A DNA stretch of 49,191 nt from a virus, in IMG/VR virus record IMGVR_UViG_3300025030_000156, positions 1 to 49,191 of that record. One strand, given 5' to 3'. Position 1 is the stretch's first letter, and each line of letters starts with the position of its first letter. The translations under genes were made by a program, and so were the position numbers. Shown here in pieces: positions 39,395 to 46,290 of this stretch. The notes below the pieces were generated by a model. That model did not search any database and was not told the origin of the DNA. It saw only the letters and a program-made list of their open reading frames with translations.

Positions 39395-40374
39395 AGTTCC
39401 TTCAGCCGCTTCTCGATGGCCTGGAAAAACAGCGGCCCCAGGCCGGCCTCTTCCATGGCGTCGCCCTCGGTGAACCTCAGGGCGGCCAGGCCCTCGCTGG
39501 TGTCAGCGTGGTCTATGAGTGCCTCGATCTCGACCGGCAAGGCCAGTTTGTCGGTCAGGAGGGTCGCCTGCTTGCCGGGCTTGCGCCGCGCGGGGGGGGG
39601 AGGGGGTGGCGGCGGGGGGCCGTAGAGCGCCCCCGTGACGGAATCCTCGGCGAAGGTGATGTTGACCGGCGCGGAGGTCCCGGTGGGGGGGGAGGGGGGG
39701 GGTAGGCTGGGGGTGACGGCGAGCGGGCCTGGGACGACGGGGACGTGGATGTCGTCCATCTTCGCCACCACCTTCAGGACCTGGGGGGCCCCCGCGGTCT
39801 CGACTTCGGCTTGGGCGCCGAGGATCTCAGAGGTCTCGATCTCCTCGCGGAGGTAGATGTTCCCGGTCACGTCGGAGAAGATCTCTCGGGCGATCTCGGC
39901 CACCGCCCGCCATTTCAGCATCTCCATCAGGAACCGGGTGTAGGTGGGCTTGTCCTTGAAGACCTTCTTGTCGTGGTCATATTCCTTGGTGAGGCCGGAC
40001 TTGATGGCGCGGTCCTTGGTCCAGACTGCCTCTCGGGTGATCCTGGGGTGCGTCCGGGTCATGGTGATGGTGACAGAATCCTCCTCGTTGAGGATCTTGT
40101 AGTCCTCCAGGAGCCCGGAGCGCATGATGAGGGCCATGATGAGCGAGCCCTGGCAGGTCACGCGGCCCTTGACGACGTAGAGCTGGTCAATCGCCATCAT
40201 GGGGGGGATGTCGAGTTCCCGGGCCTTGAGCATGATCGCCAGGGCCTGCTCTGCGGTCTTGATGTGGGGCGGCAGGAATTGGGACTTGACGAGGATGGCG
40301 GCCTGCTCCCGCATCATAGCCAACTCCTCGGCCACCATCAGGGGTTTCGGGTCGAGTTTCGTGATTTCACTCAT
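39391..40374 (-). CDS. RecT-like single-strand annealing protein
   Basis: 327 residues from ATG 40374 after AAAGGAGAATGCA. The first 200 residues follow the RecT/Bet pattern: FLPPHIKTAEQALAIMLKARELDIPPM, then IDQLYVVKGRVTCQGSLI, TRFLMEMLKWRAVAEIAREIFSDV and YLREEI. The enzyme would anneal complementary strands in phage recombination with the nuclease at 40705. The C-terminal 120 residues are a Pro-rich linker with an uninterrupted run of prolines, then a small acidic domain, perhaps to contact SSB. It could be another annealing family, such as Sak-like. Confidence 0.68.
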   Translation of the reverse strand: MSEITKLDPKPLMVAEELAMMREQAAILVKSQFLPPHIKTAEQALAIMLKARELDIPPMMAIDQLYVVKGRVTCQGSLIMALIMRSGLLEDYKILNEEDSVTITMTRTHPRITREAVWTKDRAIKSGLTKEYDHDKKVFKDKPTYTRFLMEMLKWRAVAEIAREIFSDVTGNIYLREEIETSEILGAQAEVETAGAPQVLKVVAKMDDIHVPVVPGPLAVTPSLPPPSPPTGTSAPVNITFAEDSVTGALYGPPPPPPPPPARRKPGKQATLLTDKLALPVEIEALIDHADTSEGLAALRFTEGDAMEEAGLGPLFFQAIEKRLKEL

Positions 40375-40385
40375 TGCATTCTCCT

Positions 40386-40712
40386 TTATTCGATCACTAA
40401 TTTGAAGTTGTACTCTTTCCGCAACGCCAGTTCTATTGGTAGACCGTGCCACGTCTCCACGCTTTTATTCTCAGTTGGCAATGAACACACATGGCATAGA
40501 TTAAGTAGATGCTTCAAGAGTTCCTTATGGAACGTCCGTGACACTAACGCCTGGCCCTGGCAGCAAAAGAGAGGTTTCTTGCTCTTGTCGGCGTCATCAA
40601 TGGCAATGAAGTCCTGGAGGGCTTTTCTGAGAATATCCACATCGTGTGACGAATCTTGAGAATCAAAATAGTTCATAAGGGCATGCGCCGCGAAAGTATC
40701 AATGTTACTCAT
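40386..40712 (-). CDS. Hypothetical protein
   Basis: 108 residues with His and Cys residues (FCCQGQALVSRTFHKELLKHLLNLCHVCSLP) that could form a metal site. It starts with GGAGAAACCG and overlaps the nuclease gene by 8 nt. Located between the nuclease and the annealing protein, so probably part of the recombination operon. No family recognised. Confidence 0.6.
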   Translation of the reverse strand: MSNIDTFAAHALMNYFDSQDSSHDVDILRKALQDFIAIDDADKSKKPLFCCQGQALVSRTFHKELLKHLLNLCHVCSLPTENKSVETWHGLPIELALRKEYNFKLVIE

Positions 40713-41604
40713 CGGTTTCTCCTTCGTCGTCGGATTTGGGCTGGTACAGGGTGTACTCGCAGTGCTGGGACACTTCGCAGCCGGCGCAGGTCCAGGACAG
40801 GGCCGAATCCTGGCAGGCGATGTGGTAGTCCCCGGTGGTCAGCTCCTTGGCGATCTTCCACAGCAGGCGCATGAGGCGCTCCTCATGCCACGGGTCAATA
40901 GCGAAGTCCTGCACGACGGGCGGGTCGGCCTTCATGGGATTGATCTGCGTCATGCGCCCATTACAGGGGTGGTTGTTCCAGTTCTTCAGCAGGTAGGAGT
41001 ACACCAGGAATTGGATGTGGCGCCGGGGATCCGCGGCCTTCTGGCTTATTTTGTACTCCCAGAAGCCGTCCTCTGTGATGAGGTCGAGCGAGCCAGTCAC
41101 CAGGAGCCGGAGCCCCTTGGCGTATTCGACCGTCACCTCGATGGCCTGCTCGATGTGCTCGGGTCGGTAGTCGGGGCGGGTCCTGATGTGCATGGAGTAC
41201 AGGGTCAGGGCGTTCTTGAGGGTCTCCAGGGAGGTCTCGAAGCAATCCACGCGGCTCCAGGTGCCGTCGGTGCCTTGGATGGCCAAGGCCTGCATGAGCG
41301 GCGTTTTGGGCTTGGTTTTGTACACATAGGGCTTGTCGAAGCGGATGTTTCCTGTTTCGCTGGTAAATTCGGACTCCAGGTATTTCTCCGCGATGGCGTG
41401 GAGATCCTGAATGGGCGTCCAGAGCTTCTCGCCGGTGTCCCTCCACTCCTTGGCGTCGGTCGCCACCGTCAGATGGAAGGCTCGCCCCCTGAGCATCCGG
41501 GTCCAGACATTGCCCTTGAACGCCTTGCGGAGGCGGTACTGCTCGCCGCATCGCAGGAATGACTCCACGCTGGAGGCGCGGATTGAAACATCGCCTTGGT
41601 TCAT
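40705..41604 (-). CDS. RecB/Cas4-like PD-(D/E)XK nuclease
   Basis: 299 residues. Shows RASSVESFLRCGEQYRLRK at the N-terminus, LLVTGSLDLITEDGFWEYKISQKA in the middle with the GxxD and ExK catalytic residues, and QFLVYSYLL following. The C-terminal CAGCEVSQHC and an earlier Cys are suited to an iron-sulfur cluster as in Cas4 and AddB proteins. It would resect DNA ends to give RecT substrate. Coupled to the 24-residue membrane peptide by an ATGA overlap. Confidence 0.85.
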   Translation of the reverse strand: MNQGDVSIRASSVESFLRCGEQYRLRKAFKGNVWTRMLRGRAFHLTVATDAKEWRDTGEKLWTPIQDLHAIAEKYLESEFTSETGNIRFDKPYVYKTKPKTPLMQALAIQGTDGTWSRVDCFETSLETLKNALTLYSMHIRTRPDYRPEHIEQAIEVTVEYAKGLRLLVTGSLDLITEDGFWEYKISQKAADPRRHIQFLVYSYLLKNWNNHPCNGRMTQINPMKADPPVVQDFAIDPWHEERLMRLLWKIAKELTTGDYHIACQDSALSWTCAGCEVSQHCEYTLYQPKSDDEGETDE

Positions 41605-41675
41605 GCTTTTCTCCTTAATAGGGTTAGAATGCAGGCGAAGATCAGGAACGCCAGGAGCACCAGCGCGTGTCTCAT
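41601..41675 (-). CDS. 24-residue single-helix membrane peptide
   Basis: Starts at ATG 41675 overlapping the upstream stop (ATGA) and ends with an ATGA overlap onto the nuclease gene. The product starts MRHALVLLAFLIFACI and ends LLRRKA: one transmembrane helix with a basic end. The AGGAG before the nuclease gene lies in its last codons. Double coupling suggests it is translated, although it might serve chiefly to couple translation. Confidence 0.6.
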   Translation of the reverse strand: MRHALVLLAFLIFACILTLLRRKA

Positions 41676-42001
41676 GCCCCGGGTCTCACGCAGGGGTTGC
41701 CGGCATTGCACGGGCAGGCGTAATCCTCGCCGTTGGCGCGGACGTAGTGGCCCTCCCCGCGGCGGTAGTCGGTTGTGATTTGCTCCGGGTCGCCTGCGAA
41801 AATTCGTAGCCGCTGGGCTGAGCGCTCCAGGTTAGCAAAAAACCGTTGCAGCCGGGCTGAAAGGTCGCAGTGCGGCGGGGCCTTCATAGAGATGCCCTCC
41901 CAGTCTAGGATGAGCCAGGAGGGCTGGACGTGCAGAGTGAACGTCTTGATGATGCCGCTCTCTTTGGGGTTCGTCATTCTGATTTTGATCTTGTCTGCCA
42001 T
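41672..42001 (-). CDS. Hypothetical protein
   Basis: 109 residues from ATG 42001. Contains beta strands (TFTLHVQPSWLILDWEGISM) and ends with a Cys-rich tail (DYACPCNAGNPCVRPG). Its N-terminal ATG alternatives at 42022 overlap the previous gene. No family recognised. Confidence 0.6.
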   Translation of the reverse strand: MADKIKIRMTNPKESGIIKTFTLHVQPSWLILDWEGISMKAPPHCDLSARLQRFFANLERSAQRLRIFAGDPEQITTDYRRGEGHYVRANGEDYACPCNAGNPCVRPGA

Positions 42002-42008
42002 ACTCGTT

Positions 42009-42257
42009 TCATGCCTCCTCATTAAGATGGAAATAGGCGTTTATACAATTTTCGCGCCAATCTTCGCGCCCTGCAAACTTTGCGGCCATTCTCCAAATTC
42101 TGGCATAATTTTCGCTGCCCTCCTGAAATTCAGGATCTTTGTAAACATGCACATGGAGCCATGCGGAGGCGGTCCCCTTGCCATGTTTTACATTGGCGAT
42201 AATTCCAGCCGCCTTTAGTCCTGATTTTACTGCCCTCGTTTCCTCGATTCTTTTCAT
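42009..42257 (-). CDS. Hypothetical small protein
   Basis: 82 residues. VKSGLKAAGIIANVKHGKGTASAWLHVHV and ARIWRMAAKF suggest a small alpha-beta fold reminiscent of short polyvalent-protein-associated domains, but this is weak. Start after AAAAAGGAGACCGGCC. It precedes the 42001 gene by 7 nt. Confidence 0.6.
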   Translation of the reverse strand: MKRIEETRAVKSGLKAAGIIANVKHGKGTASAWLHVHVYKDPEFQEGSENYARIWRMAAKFAGREDWRENCINAYFHLNEEA

Positions 42258-42278
42258 GGCCGGTCTCCTTTTTTTATT

Positions 42279-42527
42279 TTAGAGCAGGAACATCCCGCAC
42301 GTGATCAGCCAACCGACCACCAGCAGGGCGAGGCCGCCCAGGAGGAGCCGGAGGCCCTCCCGGACGGCGGACCAGGTGCGGCGGGTCACAGCGTCACCCA
42401 CGAACGGTTGCCGGGTCATTTCCTCGGCCATGATGCGGCGTGCTTCCGGTGTGGCCTCAAAGTAGAGGTCGCTTTCGTGGTGGTCCAGCTTGGCACCGGT
42501 GGCTTTTATGCGGTCGTACAGTGTCAT
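42279..42527 (-). CDS. C-terminally membrane-anchored protein
   Basis: 82 residues from ATG 42527; an ATG at 42533 forms an ATGA overlap with the previous gene but is too close to GGAGGGA. The acidic N-terminal half is helical and the C-terminus is a transmembrane segment (LLLGGLALLVVGWLITCGMFLL). Tail-anchored; function unknown. Confidence 0.65.
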   Translation of the reverse strand: MTLYDRIKATGAKLDHHESDLYFEATPEARRIMAEEMTRQPFVGDAVTRRTWSAVREGLRLLLGGLALLVVGWLITCGMFLL

Positions 42528-42529
42528 GG

Positions 42530-42816
42530 TCATTCCCTCCCTTCGGCCTCGAGTATTGCCCAGGAGGCGTCGAGGGCTTGGCAGTAGGAGCATTCGGCCG
42601 GGTCGTCCCCGCCGTGGCTCTCCTCCAGCCCCCCCTCCGCCGTGTTGTGCGCTTCTTTGAGACTGCATCCCAGAAGGGTTGGTAGTGGAAGGGGATATCG
42701 ACCCAGATTTCCCCGGTCTGCTGGTCGATAAAATAGGTAGCCGTGGCGAGATAGTTCTGTAGTGTTTCGATGAAGTCCAAGAGTTCGGCGCGCTTGGCGC
42801 GGGTCGGTTTAGGCAT
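42530..42816 (-). CDS. Gene with apparent frameshift (hypothetical Cys-pair protein)
   Basis: Starts at ATG 42816 (after AGGAGGACGCC) and reads convincingly for about 54 codons (LLDFIETLQNYLATATYFID, IPFHYQPFWDAVS). After that the same frame becomes Arg-rich and low quality, running past 42457. A -1 frame from about TCAAAGAA near 42655 instead reads KEAHNTAEGGLEESHG, then AECSYCQALDASWAILEAEG, with high third-position GC and a stop that overlaps the next start (ATGA at 42533). The likely product is therefore about 95 residues, ending in a CxxC. Either a real frameshift mutation, a sequencing indel or a -1 programmed shift. Confidence 0.6.
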
Positions 42817-43105
42817 GGCGTCCTCCTTCTAATTGCAGTTCGGTGGCGGCTTCAGCGTCGAGGTGCTGGCGGCCGGCGCGGGTCTGGTAGGCGTACTCGG
42901 AGCGGCTCAGGTCCCCGCTCCGGGCGTTCAGGTTGTCCCCACAGCGGCAATCGAGGGGGCCATAGGGGCAAAGGGCGCGCCGTGCGCGGTCAAGCGCCCT
43001 TTGCCGCTTCCCCTCCCCCTCCAATAGGAGGAGGGTTTGCAGCTTGGCGGGGGAGCATCGCAGGGTGTAGGTGGTGCCGTGGAAGAAATTGTGGAGGAGT
43101 ATCAT
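42809..43105 (-). CDS. Hypothetical protein with Cys pair
   Basis: 98 residues from ATG 43105. Begins MILLHNFFHGTTYTLRCSPAKL and has CPYGPLDCRCGDN as a possible metal site, with a helical C-terminus. It overlaps the upstream gene by ATGA and the downstream start by 8 nt. No family recognised. Confidence 0.65.
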   Translation of the reverse strand: MILLHNFFHGTTYTLRCSPAKLQTLLLLEGEGKRQRALDRARRALCPYGPLDCRCGDNLNARSGDLSRSEYAYQTRAGRQHLDAEAATELQLEGGRHA

Positions 43106-43419
43106 GCTGTCCTCCCCTCGGCCTTGGCGATGGCGGATCGAGCTTGCGCGATTTCCACCACCATGCAGGGGCAAAGATCGGCCGAGTTTACCCCGTTCTG
43201 CTTGGCAACGGCGTTGATATGTGCCTCCAATGCCCGTAAGGCATTTTCCAGGGCGGCCAGCAGGTCCGGGGCGGCGGCTATCAGGCGGGAGTCGTACACT
43301 GCATCAGCTTTTTTTCCGGGCCTGAAATGCGGGCCGGATACCAGGAAGTGGAATGCCCCACGGCCTTCCGCGTATCCATCGGCGGTACAGGTCCAGGGTC
43401 CGGGTGTATGGGCGTTCAT
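43102..43419 (-). CDS. Conserved phage hypothetical (TPGPW ... LIAAAPDLLAAL family)
   Basis: 105 residues. N-terminus MNAHTPGPWTCTADG, and DSRLIAAAPDLLAALENALRALEAHI with AIAKAEGRTA at the end, a sequence signature that I recognise from many phages and prophages, where it is annotated as hypothetical. Role unknown. It is coupled by ATGA at both ends. Confidence 0.75.
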   Translation of the reverse strand: MNAHTPGPWTCTADGYAEGRGAFHFLVSGPHFRPGKKADAVYDSRLIAAAPDLLAALENALRALEAHINAVAKQNGVNSADLCPCMVVEIAQARSAIAKAEGRTA

Positions 43420-44039
43420 AGTCTCCTCCGTTCCGCATAGGAAAACCAGCCCTCGGATCCCACGACGATGTGATCCACTACGGGCACTTGCAGGCGGGCG
43501 CCGAGATCCTTCATCTTGGCTGTGTAGGCGTCATCTTCGGCCGAGGGGGAGGGGGCGCCGGACGGGTGATTGTGGTAGAGAATGAGCTTAGCGGCCTTGC
43601 TTACGAGTGCAGGGCCGAAAATCTCCCGCGGCTCCACGGCGGCATAATTGGAGGTGCCCCGGTAGGGTCTCCAATCGCGGATTAGGCGGTTGCGCTCGTC
43701 GAGGAGGAGGACGCCCAGAAGCTCCTGCCGCTCGTTGGCAAGGGCCGCTTGGAGGTAGTCTCCAGCGGCTTTCTGGTTGTGTAGCAGATCCCCGCCGGGT
43801 TTGGGGGCGGCCGTTCGGCGTCCCAATTCCACGGCGGCGGCGATGCGTTCGGCGTGCAGGGGCGGAACCCCTGCGGATAGAAGGCCGTCGTACGAGCCCC
43901 ATGCGTCCGATGGCATCTCGTGGACAGTTTGCGCGGTCCGCCAAGCGGCGCCACTACCCCCCAAGGTTGCGGCGATTAGGTCGGCCGTTGACTGTGTGCA
44001 GGGGCCGGTCGTGAGCATTTGCAGGGCGGTGGCGTTCAT
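43416..44039 (-). CDS. RadC-like JAB/JAMM domain protein
   Basis: 207 residues from ATG 44039, which overlaps the upstream stop (ATGA). The C-terminal domain has the JAB signature with HNHPSGAPSPSAEDD (zinc-binding His-x-His and the downstream Asp), preceded by helix-hairpin-like QMLTTGPCTQSTADLIAATLG of RadC N-termini. RadC-type proteins in mobile elements are linked to DNA repair or antirestriction, though the chemistry is uncertain. In-frame longer starts lie inside the neighbouring gene. Confidence 0.86.
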   Translation of the reverse strand: MNATALQMLTTGPCTQSTADLIAATLGGSGAAWRTAQTVHEMPSDAWGSYDGLLSAGVPPLHAERIAAAVELGRRTAAPKPGGDLLHNQKAAGDYLQAALANERQELLGVLLLDERNRLIRDWRPYRGTSNYAAVEPREIFGPALVSKAAKLILYHNHPSGAPSPSAEDDAYTAKMKDLGARLQVPVVDHIVVGSEGWFSYAERRRL

Positions 44040-44314
44040 TTTGCGCCCCCCGCCGGGAGAATACAGCGGATCATATCCGGCGTGCCGCAATACCCACATC
44101 CCCCGATCCAATAGGGGAATTCGAGGGATTTCATCCGGCGCTCTGCGTGCTCCCAGTCCCCGGAGGGGGCGATTATCCGGCGACTGCCTCCGGCTGGCCA
44201 ATCGGAGGGGGCGGTAATCGAGATCCCGTCATCGCGAATTTCGTAATCCCGCCATTGCCCGTCCGGGGATTTCAGGCTCGGGAAAGGGATGTGCATCCTA
44301 TATATTCTGGTCAT
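44036..44314 (-). CDS. Hypothetical protein
   Basis: 92 residues. Has WRDYEIRDDGISITAPSDWPAGG and CGYCGTPDM near the C-terminus. Coupled at both ends by ATGA overlaps. No family recognised. Confidence 0.65.
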   Translation of the reverse strand: MTRIYRMHIPFPSLKSPDGQWRDYEIRDDGISITAPSDWPAGGSRRIIAPSGDWEHAERRMKSLEFPYWIGGCGYCGTPDMIRCILPAGGAK

Positions 44315-44541
44315 TTTGAGCCTCCCAGGTCAACCCCACCGCACAGGGTCGCGAAGTGAAATTTCCCCTCCTCCTCGCTGATCTCCACGCGGGCCGCACG
44401 GCATACGGTTAGCGCCTGCTCCTCCGTCTGGAGCTGTCCCCCAAACAGGGGGAGCGGTTCCGGCGTGACTTGGGCCAGGGCGGGGAGTAAGTCCCCCATT
44501 CTGGCGGTTTGGGTGTCTCGGTCGAAGCGATGCTTTTTCAT
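44311..44541 (-). CDS. Hypothetical 76-residue protein, first gene of the recombination and lysis operon
   Basis: Starts at ATG 44541 after TAGGAGGCACCAA. Soluble, with basic N-terminus (MKKHRFDRDTQTARMGD) and a small beta part. It is the first gene after the palindrome-rich region, so it is the first product of this operon. No family recognised. Confidence 0.65.
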   Translation of the reverse strand: MKKHRFDRDTQTARMGDLLPALAQVTPEPLPLFGGQLQTEEQALTVCRAARVEISEEEGKFHFATLCGGVDLGGSK

Positions 44542-44812
44542 TTGGTGCCTCCTATTATTAGGGCCTGCCGGTTGCCCGGTCAGGGTTTGCCAACTTCAGC
44601 ACGGCCGCTCAATCCTGCCTCCCCCTGTGGGGGTGAGGGCTTATAGACGGAACGTATGCTGTGTCGCGGATGTGCTCGTGCTGTGTCTCATACCAATAGT
44701 ATGCACTTTTAATTCTACAATGCCGAAATGTTGCAAGTAGTCGCGCCTCCCATCTATAGTGCCGGGAATAAAGGCACTTAAGCATGCCGATAATTAGGCG
44801 AAAGTAAAAGCG

Positions 44813-44827
44813 AATCTGCTGTAGATT
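44813..44827. promoter_or_regulatory. Operator-like site related to 5329-5345
   Basis: AATCTGCTGTAGATT differs from the core of the operator at 5329-5345 at one position. The same right half recurs at 45093-45101. Confidence 0.5.
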
Positions 44828-44907
44828 TCCCCAAGTAGTAATATATTGATCGCACCAGGTCCTATTCATGCCGCCCGTCTCACTGCATCTATAGATTAAG
44901 GAGGGGG

Positions 44908-44988
44908 ATGTGTGTTAGTGTCTGTCCCTCTGTCTGCCCTTTTCTACTTCTTGCTGTATTCAATGCTTTGAATATCTTGTTCAATTAA
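44908..44988 (+). CDS. Possible 26-residue plus-strand peptide (doubtful)
   Basis: ATG at 44908 follows AAGGAGGGGG and the frame of 26 codons is Cys and hydrophobic rich (MCVSVCPSVCPFLLLAVFNA), ending inside a palindrome. The strong Shine-Dalgarno is suggestive, but no plus-strand gene follows and it may be chance. Confidence 0.25.
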   Translation: MCVSVCPSVCPFLLLAVFNALNILFN

Positions 44989-44993
44989 TTGAA
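44957..44993. promoter_or_regulatory. Tandem TTCAA-N4-TTGAA operators
   Basis: Two sites, TTCAA-tgct-TTGAA (44959-44972) and TTCAA-ttaa-TTGAA (44980-44993), start 21 bp apart, two helical turns, so two dimers could bind on one face of the DNA. Confidence 0.6.
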
Positions 44994-45022
44994 TATGGGG
45001 ATAAGGAGTCGCGCGTTTCGTC

Positions 45023-45038
45023 ATCGCGGCGCCGCGAT
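45023..45038. promoter_or_regulatory. Perfect 16-bp palindrome (GC-rich)
   Basis: ATCGCGGCGCCGCGAT, self-complementary over all 16 bases. It lies 21 bp before another 16-bp palindrome. Confidence 0.8.
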
Positions 45039-45059
45039 TGGGTCAAATGCCCCAACCAT

Positions 45060-45075
45060 TGTCGGCATGCCGACA
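45060..45075. promoter_or_regulatory. Perfect 16-bp palindrome
   Basis: TGTCGGCATGCCGACA, self-complementary over all 16 bases, close to the related operator half-site at 45093. Confidence 0.8.
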
Positions 45076-45306
45076 TTTTCGCCTATGTTTCGCTGTAGAT
45101 TCGGCCCAATAATTTTACATAATCCTGGTATCATACCGCGAGGCGCATAGAGTGAGGACACGCTCGACTGGTGTTGCAGGGGTAAGTTGTCATCGCCATG
45201 TGGTAATGTCCGATAAGAGCCGTTATGTAAAGCGGGATCAGGGGCGCGCAGGGGCTGACCGCGTAGGGCGCCCCAGGATCAACGATCTCCGCGCCTCCTG
45301 CTGTTC

Positions 45307-45666
45307 CTACCCTCGGGAGTGGGCGATGGAGGGCAGGTGATGGCAATGCGCCAGCAGGGCGATGGGCACGGCAGGGCGGACAGGGCATAGACGCGGCGGG
45401 CGGACGAAAGCGCACGCCGACCCCCATGCCCCCCCCCAGCACCCTTCCCACCGCAGGGGGACCACTACCCATATTGACCCTCCGTCTTCGGATTTCTTCT
45501 CATTTTTGAGAATTTTTGCGAAAGAAGGCGGGCGCCTAGTCGCGGCGTTCAAATTGGTGGTGTACCCGTTGGGGCCGAATGCCCATGGGATCACTCGCGC
45601 GGGGTGCCATCCCTTGAGTTCACAGAAGCGTCGGGCTACTTTTTCGAGGACTTCTTCGTTGAACAT
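45307..45666 (-). CDS. Hypothetical protein, C-terminal part uncertain
   Basis: 119 residues from ATG 45666 after AAAAGGAGTACCACC. The first 70 residues look real (MFNEEVLEKVARRFCELKGW, IPWAFGPNGYTTNL). The rest is Cys/Trp/His/Pro rich and of lower quality, so the frame could be extended by chance past a true end. It overlaps the end of the previous gene by 31 nt. It is the last gene before the gene-poor region. Confidence 0.55.
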   Translation of the reverse strand: MFNEEVLEKVARRFCELKGWHPARVIPWAFGPNGYTTNLNAATRRPPSFAKILKNEKKSEDGGSIWVVVPLRWEGCWGGAWGSACAFVRPPRLCPVRPAVPIALLAHCHHLPSIAHSRG

Positions 45667-45899
45667 GGTGGTACTCCTTTTGTTTTGGGGTAGTTGTCTT
45701 TGACGGAGTATGATCTCCACCAGAACTCCGGCTTTCCTCGCTTTTGGATGACGACGAGGCCCCTCCGGACGGCACAGGAGAGGCAGTAGGAGCGGCGGCC
45801 GGTGCGGTAGTAGTAGTCGCCGCCGAACATGGAGGCGTAGCAACGTTCGGAGCAGTCGTGTTTTTGGCCGTTGCGTGTTTTGACGATGCCTTTGGTCAT
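45636..45899 (-). CDS. Zinc-finger protein
   Basis: 87 residues. CSERCYASMFGG then SYCLSCAVRRGL give two CxxxC/CxxC pairs of a likely zinc site, between basic segments. It follows GAAAGGAGACGCC. Function unknown. Confidence 0.72.
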   Translation of the reverse strand: MTKGIVKTRNGQKHDCSERCYASMFGGDYYYRTGRRSYCLSCAVRRGLVVIQKRGKPEFWWRSYSVKDNYPKTKGVPPCSTKKSSKK

Positions 45900-45926
45900 G
45901 GCGTCTCCTTTCGATTGTGATTCCTT

Positions 45927-46124
45927 TCAGTTGAGGTTGGTGATTGCGCCTTCGTGGCTTGGGAAGGGCGTGTCGGGCTCGCCTTCGACGGTGATGGGGT
46001 GCCCACAGAAGGGGCAGTGGGAGATGGGCTTGGCGGGGATGAAGCCGGCTTTGGTAAAGGCCTCGTCCATTTTCTGCATGATGGGGTAGAAGTCGTCGCA
46101 GCATTTGATCCAGCGTAGGGTCAT
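45927..46124 (-). CDS. Zinc-ribbon protein
   Basis: 65 residues from ATG 46124 after AAGGAGAAGCC, which overlaps the TGA of the read-through extension of the upstream gene. Contains CPFCGHPITV near the middle and WIKCCDDFYP near the N-terminus. Function unknown. Confidence 0.72.
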   Translation of the reverse strand: MTLRWIKCCDDFYPIMQKMDEAFTKAGFIPAKPISHCPFCGHPITVEGEPDTPFPSHEGAITNLN

Positions 46125-46276
46125 GGCTTCTCCTTGCGCGGGCATTCATCCCCGCATCTGGGGCAGAGTCATACGGGGTTACCGCCGGAGTCCACGTCGG
46201 GGCGCATGGCGACGAAGGCGCAGTAGCAGATCATGGAGGGCAGGGGGCCGAAGAGGTCTTTTTGCTTTTCGCTCAT
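46121..46276 (-). pseudogene. Zinc-ribbon gene interrupted by an in-frame TGA
   Basis: ATG at 46276 opens a frame that stops at TGA (46171-46169) after 35 codons. In the same frame, 15 further codons read LCPRCGDECPRKEKP and end at a TGA that overlaps the next ATG (ATGA). The full 51-codon frame would have CYC and CPRC pairs, a zinc ribbon, and the overlap used by almost all its neighbours. A nonsense change (CGA to TGA, for instance) or TGA read-through are both possible; without read-through the product is only 35 residues. Confidence 0.6.
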
Positions 46277-46290
46277 TTCAGGTATCCCTT

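Larger units (their letters stand above)
44542..45306. promoter_or_regulatory. Gene-poor regulatory or origin-like region
   Basis: About 765 bp between two leftward gene blocks. The frames found here (for example - 44609-44869) look random. Palindromes and repeats: hairpin 44618-44638; CATAC-caata-GTATG 44689-44703; AATCTGCTGTAGATT 44813-44827; ATCTATAGAT 44887-44896; TATTCAA-tgct-TTGAATA 44957-44974; TTCAATTAATTGAA 44980-44993; a 16-bp palindrome 45023-45038; another 45060-45075; CTGTAGATT 45093-45101; GGTAT-c-ATACC 45127-45137. A strongly positioned promoter was not found. It could be a replication origin, a switch region or both. Confidence 0.6.

Noticed and set aside
35544-44541. Integrase, transposase or lysogeny cassette
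   Set aside because: No recombinase motif, attachment-site duplication or insertion-sequence ends could be recognised anywhere in the window, so a lysogenic lifestyle cannot be claimed.
44618-44638. Rho-independent terminator in the gene-poor region
   Set aside because: An eight-pair bulged hairpin is present but no T-run follows on either strand.
44609-44869. 86-residue minus-strand frame in the regulatory region
   Set aside because: Composition is random (Trp, Tyr, His, Arg rich), no ribosome-binding site, and it covers several palindromes.
45362-45703. 113-residue plus-strand frame
   Set aside because: It is opposite the genes at 45307-45666 and 45636-45899, which have good ribosome-binding sites and zinc-finger content.
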